A stretch of DNA of 39,589 bases, from NCBI GenBank assembly GCA_007280875.1, contig QYQJ01000147.1, positions 1 to 39,589 on the forward strand, written 5' to 3'. Shown here one piece after another: positions 1 to 10,214 of this stretch. Within the stretch, counting starts at the first letter, position 1. Each line of letters starts with the position of its first letter. Source of the DNA: Bacteroidota bacterium (GTDB lineage: Bacteria; Bacteroidota; Bacteroidia; Bacteroidales; FEN-979). Position numbers and translations under genes: made by a program. The notes under the pieces are model-generated. The model was not told where the DNA came from. It saw only the letters and a list, made by a program, of their open reading frames with translations, and ran no database searches.

Positions 1-4
1 ATAT

Positions 5-1000
5 ATGGCAATAAATGAGCAATTTATGAGCAATCATTCCCTTCGTACCCTCGGCCGTTCCGGCCTTCAGGTCACCCCCATCGGCTTGGGCTGCTGGCAG
101 TTCAGCAAGCGCAACAACATGGCCGGAAAATTCTGGCCCAGCCTCGACGATAAAGTCATTGATCAAATCGTACGTGTGAGTCTTGACCTGGGGATCAACT
201 GGTTCGATACAGCCGAAGTCTACGGTAACGGTGCCTCCGAAAAAGCGCTCTCCAAGGCTTTGCAAAAAGCCGGTAAAAACCCCGGTTCAGTGATCATAGC
301 CACCAAATGGTGGCCCATGTTTCGTTTCGCCTCCAATATCCCCCGAAGCATCGGTGCACGGTTGCGGGCAATGGATCCATATCCGATCGATCTTTACCAG
401 GTTCATCAACCATTTGGGTTCTCTTCGGCCACTGAGGAGATGAAGCAGATGGCTGAGCTGGTGAAGAAGAAACAGATCAAACACATCGGCGTGAGCAATT
501 TTTCGGAGCAGAAGATGCGGGAGGCGGCAGAAGAGCTGGACAGGCATGGGTTGAAACTGATCTCCAACCAGGTAAGATACAGCCTGCTCGACAGGAAAAT
601 AGAACATAATGGCGTGATGAAAGCGGCCAAGGAGCTGGGCATCACCATCATCGCTTACTCGCCGCTGGCTCAGGGAATCCTCACCGGGAAGTTCCATGAC
701 AACCCGGAACTGTTGGAGCATGTGGGGTGGAGGAAAAGTTCAGGACCGTTCAAAGCCGAAAACATGAAAAGAAGTAAGCCGCTGATCGACCTGCTGAAGG
801 AGATGGGCTCAAAATACGAGGTCTCCCCGGCTCAGATCGCTCTCAACTGGCTCCTCCATGCCAACGGTGATACCGTGGTGGCGATCCCCGGCGCCACAAA
901 GCTTTCGCATGCCGAAGATAATGCCGGAGCAATGCGGTTTCAGTTAACGGAGGAGGAGATTGAAAAATTATCCGGGATCCGGGATCCGGGATCCGGGTAG
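5..1000 (+). CDS. aldo/keto reductase
   Basis: 331 aa ORF with AKR motifs GLGCWQFS, DLGINWFDTAEVYGNG, IGVSNFS and AYSPLAQGILTGKF. Confidence 0.93.
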   Translation: MAINEQFMSNHSLRTLGRSGLQVTPIGLGCWQFSKRNNMAGKFWPSLDDKVIDQIVRVSLDLGINWFDTAEVYGNGASEKALSKALQKAGKNPGSVIIATKWWPMFRFASNIPRSIGARLRAMDPYPIDLYQVHQPFGFSSATEEMKQMAELVKKKQIKHIGVSNFSEQKMREAAEELDRHGLKLISNQVRYSLLDRKIEHNGVMKAAKELGITIIAYSPLAQGILTGKFHDNPELLEHVGWRKSSGPFKAENMKRSKPLIDLLKEMGSKYEVSPAQIALNWLLHANGDTVVAIPGATKLSHAEDNAGAMRFQLTEEEIEKLSGIRDPGSG

Positions 1001-1023
1001 AGCCGCAATTAATTGCGGCTCTA
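998..1023. terminator. 26-bp perfect palindrome between two convergent genes, possible bidirectional terminator
   Basis: TAGAGCCGCAATTAATTGCGGCTCTA equals its own reverse complement. The first TAG and the final CTA are the stop codons of the two flanking convergent ORFs. Confidence 0.55.
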
Positions 1024-2970
1024 TTCATAACAAAACCTCTTCATCACCCGGTACGCATCGGCAATGCCGAGCTCACCGGCCTGGCTGAGGTAGCGGCAAC
1101 CCGAATAGTTCTCTTTCAGTAACAGATAGATCAGGCCCAGGTTATAATAGCCTTCGGCGAGGTTCTTTTTCAATTCTACTGATTTCCGGAAGTCGGAAAG
1201 CGCTTCCCGGTAGTTGCCCAGAGCAGAAAGAATCACCCCCCTGTTGTAATAAGAAAAGGGAAAATCGGGATCAAGCAGGATCACCTTTTTGTAATCGAGC
1301 AACATGGCTTCCAGGATTACTGCGTTCTCCAGCTTCCTGGCCGAATCCGGTTCAGTCTCCACAGGATTCCCGATCCCGGGCAGCCGTTGGGCTTGTACCT
1401 CCTCCTGCCGTTGCTGGTAAAGTCCGTAACGTGCATTCGCACGGGCAAAGTAGAGCAACACGAAATCGGGATCAAGCCGAAGGGCTGAATCGCAGTCGCT
1501 GATAGCCCGGTCATATTGTTTCAGGCCTGTGTAGGAGACGGCCCGGATCAGGTAGGATTCAGGATTCCGGGAAACAGAATCAAGCAGGATGGTCTGTCGG
1601 CCCACCACCTCCCGGCGGGCCGAATCGGACATCAGGTAGGGGCGGTTGGCCAGGGAGATGATGCTGGTGTAGTAGTGCTTCCTGGGATAGGAGTCGTATA
1701 ATTCGATTTTATCGTACGGGGCCTGTCCGAAGAAGAGGTTAAAGACCGGAGAAAGCTGAATGTCGACATACTGGTTCTGAAACTTGCTGTTCAGGGTGTT
1801 CATCTCTTCGAAACTACCGGTCAGTTTGATCAGGTTCTTGAGGTAATTCTTTTCGTCGAAATCCAGGGTATCGGGCCGGTTTTGGTTCCGTGCGGCTGCC
1901 TCCATGGCCAGCTGATGGTCCGTAGCAGCTCCTTTACGGTCCTTGAGCTTCTCCTTCACCCCCGATCGCGCCATGTATCCATCAGCATAGTCGGGGTAGA
2001 GTTCGACGGTTCTGGTGAAATCCTCCAGGGCTCCCTGCAGGTCGCCGGTTTCCGTCCGGAGCAAACCTCTGTAGTAGTAACTGATAAGGTTCTCAGGATT
2101 GAGCCGGATTACTGTGGTGAGGTCCCGGATAGCGGCCTTTTTCTCTTTCAGCTCACTCAGGATGACGGCCCGGTTGAAGTAGGCGTAGGAGTTATAGGGG
2201 GAAAGGATGATGACCCGGTTGAGGTCGTCCAGGGCTCCCTGCTTCTCCTGCTTTTGAGCGCGGGCAAGAGCCCTGTTGAACAGAGCAAAAATGTTCGAGG
2301 AATCCAGTCTGAGGGCCCGGTCGTAATAAAAAATCGCGGAATCGGGCTGCTCCAGCTCCATCCAGGCAGCTCCCATCTGCACAGGACCGAATGGATTACC
2401 GGGATTCTTTTCCAGTACCTTTTGAAATGAAGCGATCGCGGTATACTGGTTCCCCAGCCCCATTTCGGCACTCCCTTTCAGCAGGTAGACCAGCTCGTCG
2501 GAATCATCCAGCCGGATAACCTGGTAGCAGTCGTTGATGCATTCATCAAACCGCTTGGTGTAGAGACTGATCCGGGCCCGGTTGAGGTAGATGGTCGCAT
2601 TGGTACTGTCGAACTCCAGGGCCCGGCTGAAATCCCCGAAGGCTTCGTCAAATTTTTCCTGCTGACTGCGGACGATGGCCCGGTTCACCAGTACATCCGG
2701 CTGGTAAGGGAATAGCTCCAGTGATCGTGTATAGTCGGTTTCGGCCCCGATGAAGTCGTCCAGCCCGTATTTCGCATAGCCGCGGAAAAAATAGAGATCC
2801 GAGGCTCCGGGTTCGTAGCGGATAGCATCGTTGAGGGTGTTGAGAGCCTCCAGGTACATGCCATTCTGCAGCTGCGTCACACTGAGTTGGCGCAGGTTGG
2901 TCCGGTGCTGGGGAAACAACTGTAGTGAGAAACAGGCAACAAACATCAGCGAAAGGAGAAATCCGCGCAT
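1021..2970 (-). CDS. tetratricopeptide (TPR) repeat protein with signal peptide
   Basis: 649 aa. Many TPR-like repeats (e.g. LYFFRGYAKYGLDDFIGAETDYTRSLELFP, AYFNRAVILSELKEKKAAIRDLTTVIRLNPEN) and an N-terminal hydrophobic signal. Confidence 0.9.
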   Translation of the reverse strand: MRGFLLSLMFVACFSLQLFPQHRTNLRQLSVTQLQNGMYLEALNTLNDAIRYEPGASDLYFFRGYAKYGLDDFIGAETDYTRSLELFPYQPDVLVNRAIVRSQQEKFDEAFGDFSRALEFDSTNATIYLNRARISLYTKRFDECINDCYQVIRLDDSDELVYLLKGSAEMGLGNQYTAIASFQKVLEKNPGNPFGPVQMGAAWMELEQPDSAIFYYDRALRLDSSNIFALFNRALARAQKQEKQGALDDLNRVIILSPYNSYAYFNRAVILSELKEKKAAIRDLTTVIRLNPENLISYYYRGLLRTETGDLQGALEDFTRTVELYPDYADGYMARSGVKEKLKDRKGAATDHQLAMEAAARNQNRPDTLDFDEKNYLKNLIKLTGSFEEMNTLNSKFQNQYVDIQLSPVFNLFFGQAPYDKIELYDSYPRKHYYTSIISLANRPYLMSDSARREVVGRQTILLDSVSRNPESYLIRAVSYTGLKQYDRAISDCDSALRLDPDFVLLYFARANARYGLYQQRQEEVQAQRLPGIGNPVETEPDSARKLENAVILEAMLLDYKKVILLDPDFPFSYYNRGVILSALGNYREALSDFRKSVELKKNLAEGYYNLGLIYLLLKENYSGCRYLSQAGELGIADAYRVMKRFCYE

Positions 2971-3041
2971 GGTTCAGATCTTATGATACACTAACGACGC
3001 CCGCATTCTGATAGTATTCAGATACCGGGAATTCCATGGGC

Positions 3042-4451
3042 CTAGTGCCGAGCAAGCCGGTATACCTGTACATTGCCTTGCTGGTAAACAAGACTGTATG
3101 GAAGGGTGTCCTGAAAACTGCTTCTGATGATAAAAAGGTATTTGCAACCTGCCTGCTGCATCTGATCGACCGCACCGGGCTGACGCAGATCCTCATCCGA
3201 AACGCTCCATCCTTTCCGGTGCAGAAAATAGATCAGCTGTGGGTCCAATCCCCCGTTGACAGCTACCAGATCCTCCCGCTCACTAACCTGATCGGCAATC
3301 GATTCCAGGTTTACCTTATACTGATCGCTCTCTTTTATCAGGAAATCATGGTACTGGTTGAGGATCGCTTCCACTGCTATTCCAGCCAATAAGAGAAATG
3401 AGAAGCCTGGTCTGGGCAAGGAAGCGAGCCCATAGCCGGCCAGCAGGGCCATCACCGGGACAAAGGGAATGATGTAGTAGGTGTGGTTGGAAAAGACGTT
3501 TCCGGCCTTGACCATGTAGATGAAGAACATCCCTCCGGTAAGAACAAGGATCACCAGGATCAGTTTGTTACGATTCCTGATGGCGTAATAGAATCCCAGG
3601 ATGAAAGAGGCCAGACCAACGTAGGACTGAAGAGCTACAAAGGTGAATTTATCAACAGTCCAGAAGCCCATGTCGATCAGCTCCTGAAAGCCCTGGAAAA
3701 CGGAGCGCGGAAAATAGAGCTGGTTGTGGTAAGTCCGAAGGAGGTAAGGCTCCCACCAGAAGTACCAGGCCGAAATCACGGCCACCGATAAAAACAGAGC
3801 CGTGCCGGTCAGTACACGTTGTCCTATCCGGATGCGGCTCACGAACAGGGGGATCAGAGCGGTTGCCAGGATGACCGTAGCAGGGATCTTACTCAATCCT
3901 CCCAGAGTGCCGGTCAGAAAAAAGAACAGCAGGTACTCCGGACGGTTACGATCCAGGTAACGGGTCAGGAACCACAGGCCGATAAGCACCATGGAAATAC
4001 TGAATGTATCGGGCATGATCTTTCGGGAGAAGGTAAACCATACGGAAAAAAGCAGGATCACACCGGCGAAAAAGGCGGTTCGCTCCCCGTAATACCTTCT
4101 GACCATCAAGTAAAAACAATAGATCCCCAGGGAGGATATCAGCAGGTTGATCAGGCGCCCGTACCAGTGGCTATACCCGAATGCCCTGGCAACCAGAAAT
4201 ATAATGAAGTTGAAGGCAGGAAATTCCGAGGCCACGATATCCGGATTATATCCAGGCATATCTGTGCGTGGATACATGGGGTTGGCACTGATCTCCACCA
4301 TATTCCTGGATACCATGCAGGTAAACGCCTGCCGCCAGCTATGGGTGGTTTCTATGGGAGGATCGGTAATTCCGAACAACCTGACGGCAAAGAACAGGAG
4401 GATCCAGAACCGGATATCGGACAGGACCGGGACCAACCATTTTGGATTCAT
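3042..4451 (-). CDS. GT39/ArnT-like polytopic membrane glycosyltransferase
   Basis: 469 aa, multiple TM segments, HSWRQAFT near the N-terminus and SRKIMPDTFSIS typical of PMT-like GT-C enzymes. Confidence 0.75.
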   Translation of the reverse strand: MNPKWLVPVLSDIRFWILLFFAVRLFGITDPPIETTHSWRQAFTCMVSRNMVEISANPMYPRTDMPGYNPDIVASEFPAFNFIIFLVARAFGYSHWYGRLINLLISSLGIYCFYLMVRRYYGERTAFFAGVILLFSVWFTFSRKIMPDTFSISMVLIGLWFLTRYLDRNRPEYLLFFFLTGTLGGLSKIPATVILATALIPLFVSRIRIGQRVLTGTALFLSVAVISAWYFWWEPYLLRTYHNQLYFPRSVFQGFQELIDMGFWTVDKFTFVALQSYVGLASFILGFYYAIRNRNKLILVILVLTGGMFFIYMVKAGNVFSNHTYYIIPFVPVMALLAGYGLASLPRPGFSFLLLAGIAVEAILNQYHDFLIKESDQYKVNLESIADQVSEREDLVAVNGGLDPQLIYFLHRKGWSVSDEDLRQPGAVDQMQQAGCKYLFIIRSSFQDTLPYSLVYQQGNVQVYRLARH

Positions 4452-4537
4452 ACGAAAATTTTACAATCTGGTTATTTGTTGTGAAAGTAATCGAATTTGA
4501 GTATAAACTTGAGAAAAAATCAGCTATGAAGTGGTTT

Positions 4538-5440
4538 TTAATTCCCTGCCTGCAGGGTGTAGAAGTACACGCCTTCGTCCAGGGACTCAAGGTGCAACGT
4601 CAGACGATGCGGACCGTTATCAAGCATTCCGAAATTACACTCCCCGACTGCCTGTCCCAGGGTGTTGTATACCACCACGTTCACGGCACAGGCCTGAAGC
4701 AGGTTGATGTTGATATAGGTGTAATCCCGGAAGGGGTTCGGGAAATTCCGGATATCGGTGACAACAGGTCCGGATTCCTGATCATCCATGCCCATAACCA
4801 CATAGGACTGTTCAAAGTCGGGGATATACCAGAACTGTACAGGGGCAGCCACGTCTTCGTCGGTCAGTTGCTCGTAGACAAACGGAATGGTGCAGTCATA
4901 ATTGCCGCCGCCGGTTACCTCCGCAAAGACATAATGCGACATACCTCCCAGCTGAACCTCGATGGGGTCACTCCAGGTCTGGCCACCATCCGTGGTTTTA
5001 AGGAGAATCGGATGATATGAAGTATACGGAAGGGCAGGGAGACGATCGGACATCACACAGATCCATCCGGTCATCCCATCGGGAGCAAACGCCACCTTTA
5101 CGTCGTTGATCCCGTCGCCGGGAGTAGCCAGCATCCGGTGAATAAAGGTGACAGAGTTGACGTCATTGACCGCCCAGAGGAAGGTGGTACGCATGTATGC
5201 AAATCCCCAGGCGTTTCCGGCCTGGCCTATGGCAATGGGATGCACAATAGAACGTCCTGCAGGTCCGTCATGCGAAAAGCTGACGGTTTCCGGAACGGAC
5301 CAGTCGGAAGAAGATGGCAGCATACGGTCTTCGGTCTGGGAAGGAAATTTTACCGGAGACCGGAACCTGCTTTTGTCTGCGTTTTGTGCAACCAGCATAG
5401 TTGCGCTAATCAGGAGAACCAGAGTAAAGATTTTTTTCAT
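4538..5440 (-). CDS. secreted protein with a C-terminal T9SS type A sorting-like domain
   Basis: Likely start is MKKIFTLVLLISATMLVAQ (signal peptide). C-terminus NFPNPFRDYTYININ...VYNTLGQAV...LDEGVYFYTLQAGN matches the Por secretion tail pattern. Confidence 0.75.
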   Translation of the reverse strand: MKKIFTLVLLISATMLVAQNADKSRFRSPVKFPSQTEDRMLPSSSDWSVPETVSFSHDGPAGRSIVHPIAIGQAGNAWGFAYMRTTFLWAVNDVNSVTFIHRMLATPGDGINDVKVAFAPDGMTGWICVMSDRLPALPYTSYHPILLKTTDGGQTWSDPIEVQLGGMSHYVFAEVTGGGNYDCTIPFVYEQLTDEDVAAPVQFWYIPDFEQSYVVMGMDDQESGPVVTDIRNFPNPFRDYTYININLLQACAVNVVVYNTLGQAVGECNFGMLDNGPHRLTLHLESLDEGVYFYTLQAGN

Positions 5441-5666
5441 GGCACAATGGTATTGGTTAAAACATATATCACTGACCAAGATAAAAAAGGGAAAAGAGGG
5501 CGACAAATTTTTTCTTTTAACCGCCTGAATATGCAGATGACCGTTCAAAGTGCATCGTCATGTTACCATGCGGATAGACGAAACCCCTGAAATGACAGAC
5601 GAAAGACAAAGGAGGAAGGAAAAGTCAGTTGGAAATTAGGGGAATGAATCGGAAATTCCCTTGACC

Positions 5667-7928
5667 CTAATCCTTCGACTTCATGTAGTTCAGTGCGCTG
5701 CCCGCCTTGAACCACTCGATCTGCAGGGCGCTGTAACTGTGATTCACCGTGATCTTCTCAGAGGTTCCGCCGGCATGGTGGATCACCAGGGTGAGCGGTA
5801 CGCCGGGCTTGAAGGTATCCAGACCCAGGATATCGAAGGTGTCATTTTCGTGGATGCGGTTGTAATCCTCTAGATTGTTGAAGGTGAGGGCCAGGATCCC
5901 CTGCTTTTTCAGGTTGGTCTCGTGGATCCGGGCAAAGGATTTCACCAGTACCGCCAGTACATTGAGATGACGTGGTTCCATGGCAGCGTGTTCGCGCGAG
6001 GAGCCTTCGCCGTAATTTTCATCACCCACGATCAGGGAGCAGAGGCCCCGCTTTTTATAATCCCGGGCCACCTTCGATACCTCCTGGTAGTCATCAGACT
6101 CCTGGTTCTTTACCGAGTTGGTCTGGTCACTGAAAGCATTCACCGCACCCATAAGCAGGTTATTGGAGATGTTATCCAGGTGGCCGCGGTACTTCAGCCA
6201 GGGTCCGGCCATCGAGATGTGGTCGGTGGTGCATTTCCCTTTGGCTTTGATCAGTAACCGGAGCCCGGTAAGGTCTTTACCGCTCCATGCCGGGAAGGGT
6301 TCGAGCAGTTGTAACCGCTCCGAACCGGGATCTACCACTACGGAGATCTGATCCGGGTTATCCGGGGGAGCCAGGTATCCGATCTCCTTGACCTCGAAGC
6401 CATCCGGGGGAAGTTCAAACCCGGCAGGCTCGTCCAGCATTACCTCCTGGCCCTCTTCATTGACCAGTTTATCCTTCATCGGATTGAACGCCAGGCTTCC
6501 TGCCAGTGACATCGCCGTGACGATCTCCGGAGAGGCGACAAAAGCGTGTGTGCTGGCGTTGCCGTCGTTACGCTTGGCGAAGTTCCGGTTGAAGGAGGTG
6601 ATGATGGAGTTTTTCCGGCTCGGATCGTCCATGTGCCGTTCCCACTGGCCGATGCAGGGGCCGCAGGCATTGGCCATCACCACCCCGCCGATCTCGTCGA
6701 ATGCCTGAAGGATTCCGTCCCGCTCGGCAGTGTACCGGATCTGTTCCGATCCGGGTGTGATGAGGTATTCCGACTGCACTTTCACCTTCTTTTCGCCGGC
6801 CTGTCTGGCTATGGAAGCGGCCCGGGTGAGGTCCTCGTAGGAGGAGTTGGTGCAGGATCCGATCAAGCCGACCTCCAGTTTATGCGGGTAATCATTTTTC
6901 CGGAGGAAGGCAGCCAGTTCCGATACCGGGTGTGCGGCATCCGGTGTAAACGGACCGTTGACATAGGGTTCCAGTTTCGACAGGTCGATGCGGATGTATT
7001 GATCATAGTATGATTCCGGTTTTTTAACTACCTCATCATCCGGATTCAACGTGTGGGTATATTCATCGGCCAGGGCGGCCACGGCGGAACGGCCGGTAGC
7101 CTCAAGGTAGCTCTTCATTTTTCCGTCGAAAGCAAACAGGGAACAGGTGGCACCGATCTCCGCACCCATGTTGCAGATGGTTCCTTTTCCGGTGCATGAC
7201 AGATTCCGGGCGCCTTCACCGAAATATTCCACGATGTAACCGGTCCCCCCTTTCACGGTAAGAATCCCTGCCAGTTTCAGGATCACATCTTTCGGACTGG
7301 CCCAGCCGTTCAGTTTGCCGATAAGCTCCACGCCCAATACCTTTGGCATCTTAAGTTCCAGCGGCATTCCCGACATCACATCCACGGCATCGGCTCCGCC
7401 CACACCAATGGCTACCATCCCCAGGCCGCCTGCATTGGGCGTATGTGAATCGGTCCCGATCATCATCCCGCCCGGGAATGCGTAATTTTCAAAGATCACC
7501 TGGTGGATGATCCCGGCTCCGGGTTTCCAGAACCCGATCCCGTATTTTGCCGCCACCGACTGGAGGAAATCGTATACCTCCCTGTTGACATCAAGGGCCT
7601 GGATCAGGTCGTCGCGGACCCCCTCTTTGGCCTGGATCAGATGATCGCAGTGAACGGTTGCCGGAACGGCAGAAGATGACCGGCCGGCTGTAATGAATTG
7701 CAGCAGCGCCATCTGGGCCGTGGCATCCTGCATGGCCACCCGGTCGGGCTGAAAGTTGACATAATCTCCTCCCCTTACAAATGGTTTGACCGGGAAGGGA
7801 TCAAAAAGGTGTCCGTACAATATCTTTTCGGTAAGGGTGAGGGGCTTATGCCATTTAGTCCGTGCATGTTCCACCCCTTTCGCAAGCTTCTGGTAGCTCT
7901 CGCGAATCATTTTGACATCTATCATCAT
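5667..7928 (-). CDS. acn: aconitate hydratase
   Basis: 753 aa with [67 protein letters not shown]. Confidence 0.95.
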   Translation of the reverse strand: MMIDVKMIRESYQKLAKGVEHARTKWHKPLTLTEKILYGHLFDPFPVKPFVRGGDYVNFQPDRVAMQDATAQMALLQFITAGRSSSAVPATVHCDHLIQAKEGVRDDLIQALDVNREVYDFLQSVAAKYGIGFWKPGAGIIHQVIFENYAFPGGMMIGTDSHTPNAGGLGMVAIGVGGADAVDVMSGMPLELKMPKVLGVELIGKLNGWASPKDVILKLAGILTVKGGTGYIVEYFGEGARNLSCTGKGTICNMGAEIGATCSLFAFDGKMKSYLEATGRSAVAALADEYTHTLNPDDEVVKKPESYYDQYIRIDLSKLEPYVNGPFTPDAAHPVSELAAFLRKNDYPHKLEVGLIGSCTNSSYEDLTRAASIARQAGEKKVKVQSEYLITPGSEQIRYTAERDGILQAFDEIGGVVMANACGPCIGQWERHMDDPSRKNSIITSFNRNFAKRNDGNASTHAFVASPEIVTAMSLAGSLAFNPMKDKLVNEEGQEVMLDEPAGFELPPDGFEVKEIGYLAPPDNPDQISVVVDPGSERLQLLEPFPAWSGKDLTGLRLLIKAKGKCTTDHISMAGPWLKYRGHLDNISNNLLMGAVNAFSDQTNSVKNQESDDYQEVSKVARDYKKRGLCSLIVGDENYGEGSSREHAAMEPRHLNVLAVLVKSFARIHETNLKKQGILALTFNNLEDYNRIHENDTFDILGLDTFKPGVPLTLVIHHAGGTSEKITVNHSYSALQIEWFKAGSALNYMKSKD

Positions 7929-7956
7929 GGTTTTCTAAAAAAAAATGATTTCAGAG

Positions 7957-7964
7957 CAAAATTA
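7957..7964 (-). promoter_or_regulatory. candidate Bacteroidota -7 box (TAATTTTG) for acn
   Basis: Exact match to TAnnTTTG in the 98-bp acn/icd divergent intergenic region; no clear -33 TTTG. Confidence 0.4.
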
Positions 7965-7978
7965 CCAATTCAAAAGAA

Positions 7979-7986
7979 TAAATTTG
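7979..7986 (+). promoter_or_regulatory. candidate Bacteroidota -7 box (TAAATTTG) for icd
   Basis: Exact match to TAnnTTTG about 40 nt upstream of the icd ATG; no clear -33 TTTG. Confidence 0.4.
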
Positions 7987-8026
7987 CTTTCAGAAAGAAG
8001 AAATCCAATCTATAACATGAAAAACT

Positions 8027-9292
8027 ATGACAGGAGAGAAAATTACAATTAAAAATGGTACATTAAATGTACCTGATTATCCGGTAATTCCTTTTATCGA
8101 AGGTGACGGGACCGGTCCTGATATCTGGAATTCCAGCGTACGCGTGTTTGATGCGGCTGTGGAAAAGGCTTATGGAGGAAAACGAAAGATCATCTGGAAA
8201 GAGGTGCTTGCCGGGCAGAAGGCGTTTGACCGGACCGGAGAGTGGCTGCCACAGGAGACGCTGGATACCATCCGGGAGTACCTGGTGGCCATCAAAGGAC
8301 CTTTAACCACACCGGTGGGTGGGGGGATCCGCTCGCTGAATGTGGCGCTTCGCCAGATCCTCGACCTCTATACCTGCCTCCGCCCGGTACGCTATTTCAA
8401 GGGGGTTCCGTCCCCGGTGAAGCGACCGGAGCTGACCGACATGGTAATCTTCCGGGAGAATTCAGAAGATATCTACGCCGGCATCGAATGGATGGCCGGC
8501 ACTCCGGAGGTTAAAAAGGTCATTGATTTCCTGATAAAGGAGATGGAAGTGAAGAAGATCCGCTTTCCGGAAAGCTCCTCCATCGGCATCAAGCCTGTAT
8601 CGAAACAGGGTACCGAGCGGTTGATGCGGGCGGCGATCGAATATGCACTGAAGCACGGGAGAGCCTCTGTGACACTTGTTCACAAAGGGAATATCATGAA
8701 GTTTACTGAGGGGCAGTTCAAGCAGTGGGGTTATGATCTCGCCGAACGGGAGTTTGGGGACAAGGTCTTCACCTGGCAGCAGTACGACAAAATCAAAGCT
8801 GAAAAAGGGGAAGAGGCTGCCAATGCAACTCAGGATGAAGCCCTCGCCGCCGGCAAACTTCTTATCAAAGATGTGATCGCCGACGCCTTCCTGCAGCAGA
8901 TCCTGACCCGTCCGGCCGAGTACTCGGTGATCTCCACCCTCAACCTCAACGGCGATTACATCTCCGATGCGTTGGCAGCTATCGTTGGCGGGATAGGGAT
9001 CGCTCCCGGAGCCAATATCAACTACGTAACCGGTCATGCCGTCTTTGAAGCGACACACGGCACCGCTCCGAAATATGCCGGAAAGGACCAGGTCAATCCC
9101 GGCTCGGTCATCTTATCCGGTGTGCTGATGCTCGAATACATGGGCTGGCAGGAGGCTGCCGATCTGATCGTCAAAGGGCTCGAAGGCGCCATCAACAAAA
9201 AACGCGTCACCTACGATTTCCACCGCCTGATGGAGGGTGCCACCAAACTGAAGTGCTCGGAGTTTGGGGAGGAGATTGTTGCGAATATGTAA
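8027..9292 (+). CDS. icd: NADP-dependent isocitrate dehydrogenase
   Basis: 421 aa with [68 protein letters not shown]. Confidence 0.95.
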   Translation: MTGEKITIKNGTLNVPDYPVIPFIEGDGTGPDIWNSSVRVFDAAVEKAYGGKRKIIWKEVLAGQKAFDRTGEWLPQETLDTIREYLVAIKGPLTTPVGGGIRSLNVALRQILDLYTCLRPVRYFKGVPSPVKRPELTDMVIFRENSEDIYAGIEWMAGTPEVKKVIDFLIKEMEVKKIRFPESSSIGIKPVSKQGTERLMRAAIEYALKHGRASVTLVHKGNIMKFTEGQFKQWGYDLAEREFGDKVFTWQQYDKIKAEKGEEAANATQDEALAAGKLLIKDVIADAFLQQILTRPAEYSVISTLNLNGDYISDALAAIVGGIGIAPGANINYVTGHAVFEATHGTAPKYAGKDQVNPGSVILSGVLMLEYMGWQEAADLIVKGLEGAINKKRVTYDFHRLMEGATKLKCSEFGEEIVANM

Positions 9293-9299
9293 CACCGTC

Positions 9300-9332
9300 C
9301 AGTAGGGGCGGGTTCTGAACCCGCCCCTACTG
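9300..9332. repeat. GC-rich perfect inverted repeat after icd (REP-like element or terminator)
   Basis: CAGTAGGGGCGGGTTC-T-GAACCCGCCCCTACTG, 16-nt arms around one base, no T-tract, 7 nt after the icd stop. Confidence 0.7.
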
Positions 9333-9358
9333 CGACACTACGGTACCCCTACTACGTG

Positions 9359-9427
9359 ATGATTAAACAACAGGACATTCGGATAACTATCCTATCGTTA
9401 CTACCTTATTGGTCTGGGTCAACATGA
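9359..9427 (+). pseudogene. possible remnant of a sensor kinase gene (22 codons)
   Basis: Short ORF MIKQQDIRITILSLLPYWSGST whose stop overlaps the response-regulator start (ATGA), the usual geometry of coupled HK-RR pairs. Product identity is inferred. Confidence 0.25.
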
Positions 9428-9657
9428 TCCGTACGGTCATCATCGACGACGAAGATCACATCCGTGATTCACTTGAAAAGTTGCTGGCAAGGCATTGTCC
9501 GCAGGTTATGATTTGCGGAACCGCCTGCAGTGTAGCCAGTGGCATCAGGATCATTCAGGAGATGCACCCTGATCTGGTTTTACTGGATATCGAGATGAAA
9601 GAAAGTTGGAAATTGGCAGTTGGAAACCATCTAAAGCAATTGGCTTTCCCTATATAA
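9424..9657 (+). pseudogene. truncated response regulator (receiver domain N-terminus only)
   Basis: MIRTVIIDDEDHIRDSLEKLL...GIRIIQEMHPDLVLLDIEMK is a CheY-like/LytTR-type receiver start. It ends just past the phospho-acceptor Asp and runs into non-homologous sequence. Confidence 0.8.
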
Positions 9658-9867
9658 AAATTCAGGGTCTAAATCTGCTTCATTATTCCACTCAATTGTA
9701 TCGAAACTAATGTGAACGGTATTAAATAACGAAATGTCTTTTAATTCTTGAAATATCCCAATATTTAAATATGGTTTCATATCAAATTGGCGGACCTCTC
9801 CATTCTCAAATTTTAAATGAAGGAGATAATCAGGATTAGGTTTTACTTCTTTTATCGATAAATACAT
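9631..9867 (-). CDS. DUF2442-like domain protein
   Basis: 78 aa MYLSIKEVKPNPDYLLHLKFENGEVRQFDMKPYL...GIFQELKD...SFDTIEWNNEADLDPEFLY resembles the DUF2442 pattern. Confidence 0.75.
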   Translation of the reverse strand: MYLSIKEVKPNPDYLLHLKFENGEVRQFDMKPYLNIGIFQELKDISLFNTVHISFDTIEWNNEADLDPEFLYRESQLL

Positions 9868-9947
9868 TCTTTCTACTTTAAAGGTTCAATTGAAAATGGT
9901 TTTTCACCATTTTGACATAATTTCCAATTTGCCATTTTACATTTGAA

Positions 9948-10214
9948 TCAACTGCTCAGGTACTCCTTCATGGATATAATAATCCGGACTAGCTCTTCAG
10001 GGGTAAAATAGGTCGAATAGCACCGTTTAAAGACCTCTATCTTAAGATCAGTTTCAGATATCCCGGGGTGACCCTGACGGATAGAACTTTCAACCACATT
10101 CCTGCCAAATTTATTGAGTTCATCACCAATCTGAAATCGTTCGGTTTCTGATTTCGACAGGAAAATTTCAAGTTGTTTCTTCGCTATTTCAGCAGGGGTA
10201 TCTGTCATGGCCAT
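9948..10214 (-). CDS. small helical protein partnered with the upstream nucleotidyltransferase
   Basis: 88 aa; its ATG overlaps the upstream gene's stop codon (TAATG). Confidence 0.65.
   Translation of the reverse strand: MAMTDTPAEIAKKQLEIFLSKSETERFQIGDELNKFGRNVVESSIRQGHPGISETDLKIEVFKRCYSTYFTPEELVRIIISMKEYLSS

Noticed and set aside
3819-4484. 221-aa plus-strand ORF
   Set aside because: Antisense to the GT39-like membrane protein; Gln/Asp/Gly-rich translation with no recognisable family.
5441-5548. N-terminal extension of the T9SS-cargo ORF (MNGHLHIQAVKRKN...)
   Set aside because: A signal peptide begins at the internal Met (MKKIFTLVLL) at 5440; the extension looks like untranslated upstream DNA.
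9300-9332. Standard Rho-independent terminator for icd
   Set aside because: The hairpin is strong but lacks a following T-tract; kept as a repeat or REP-like candidate instead.
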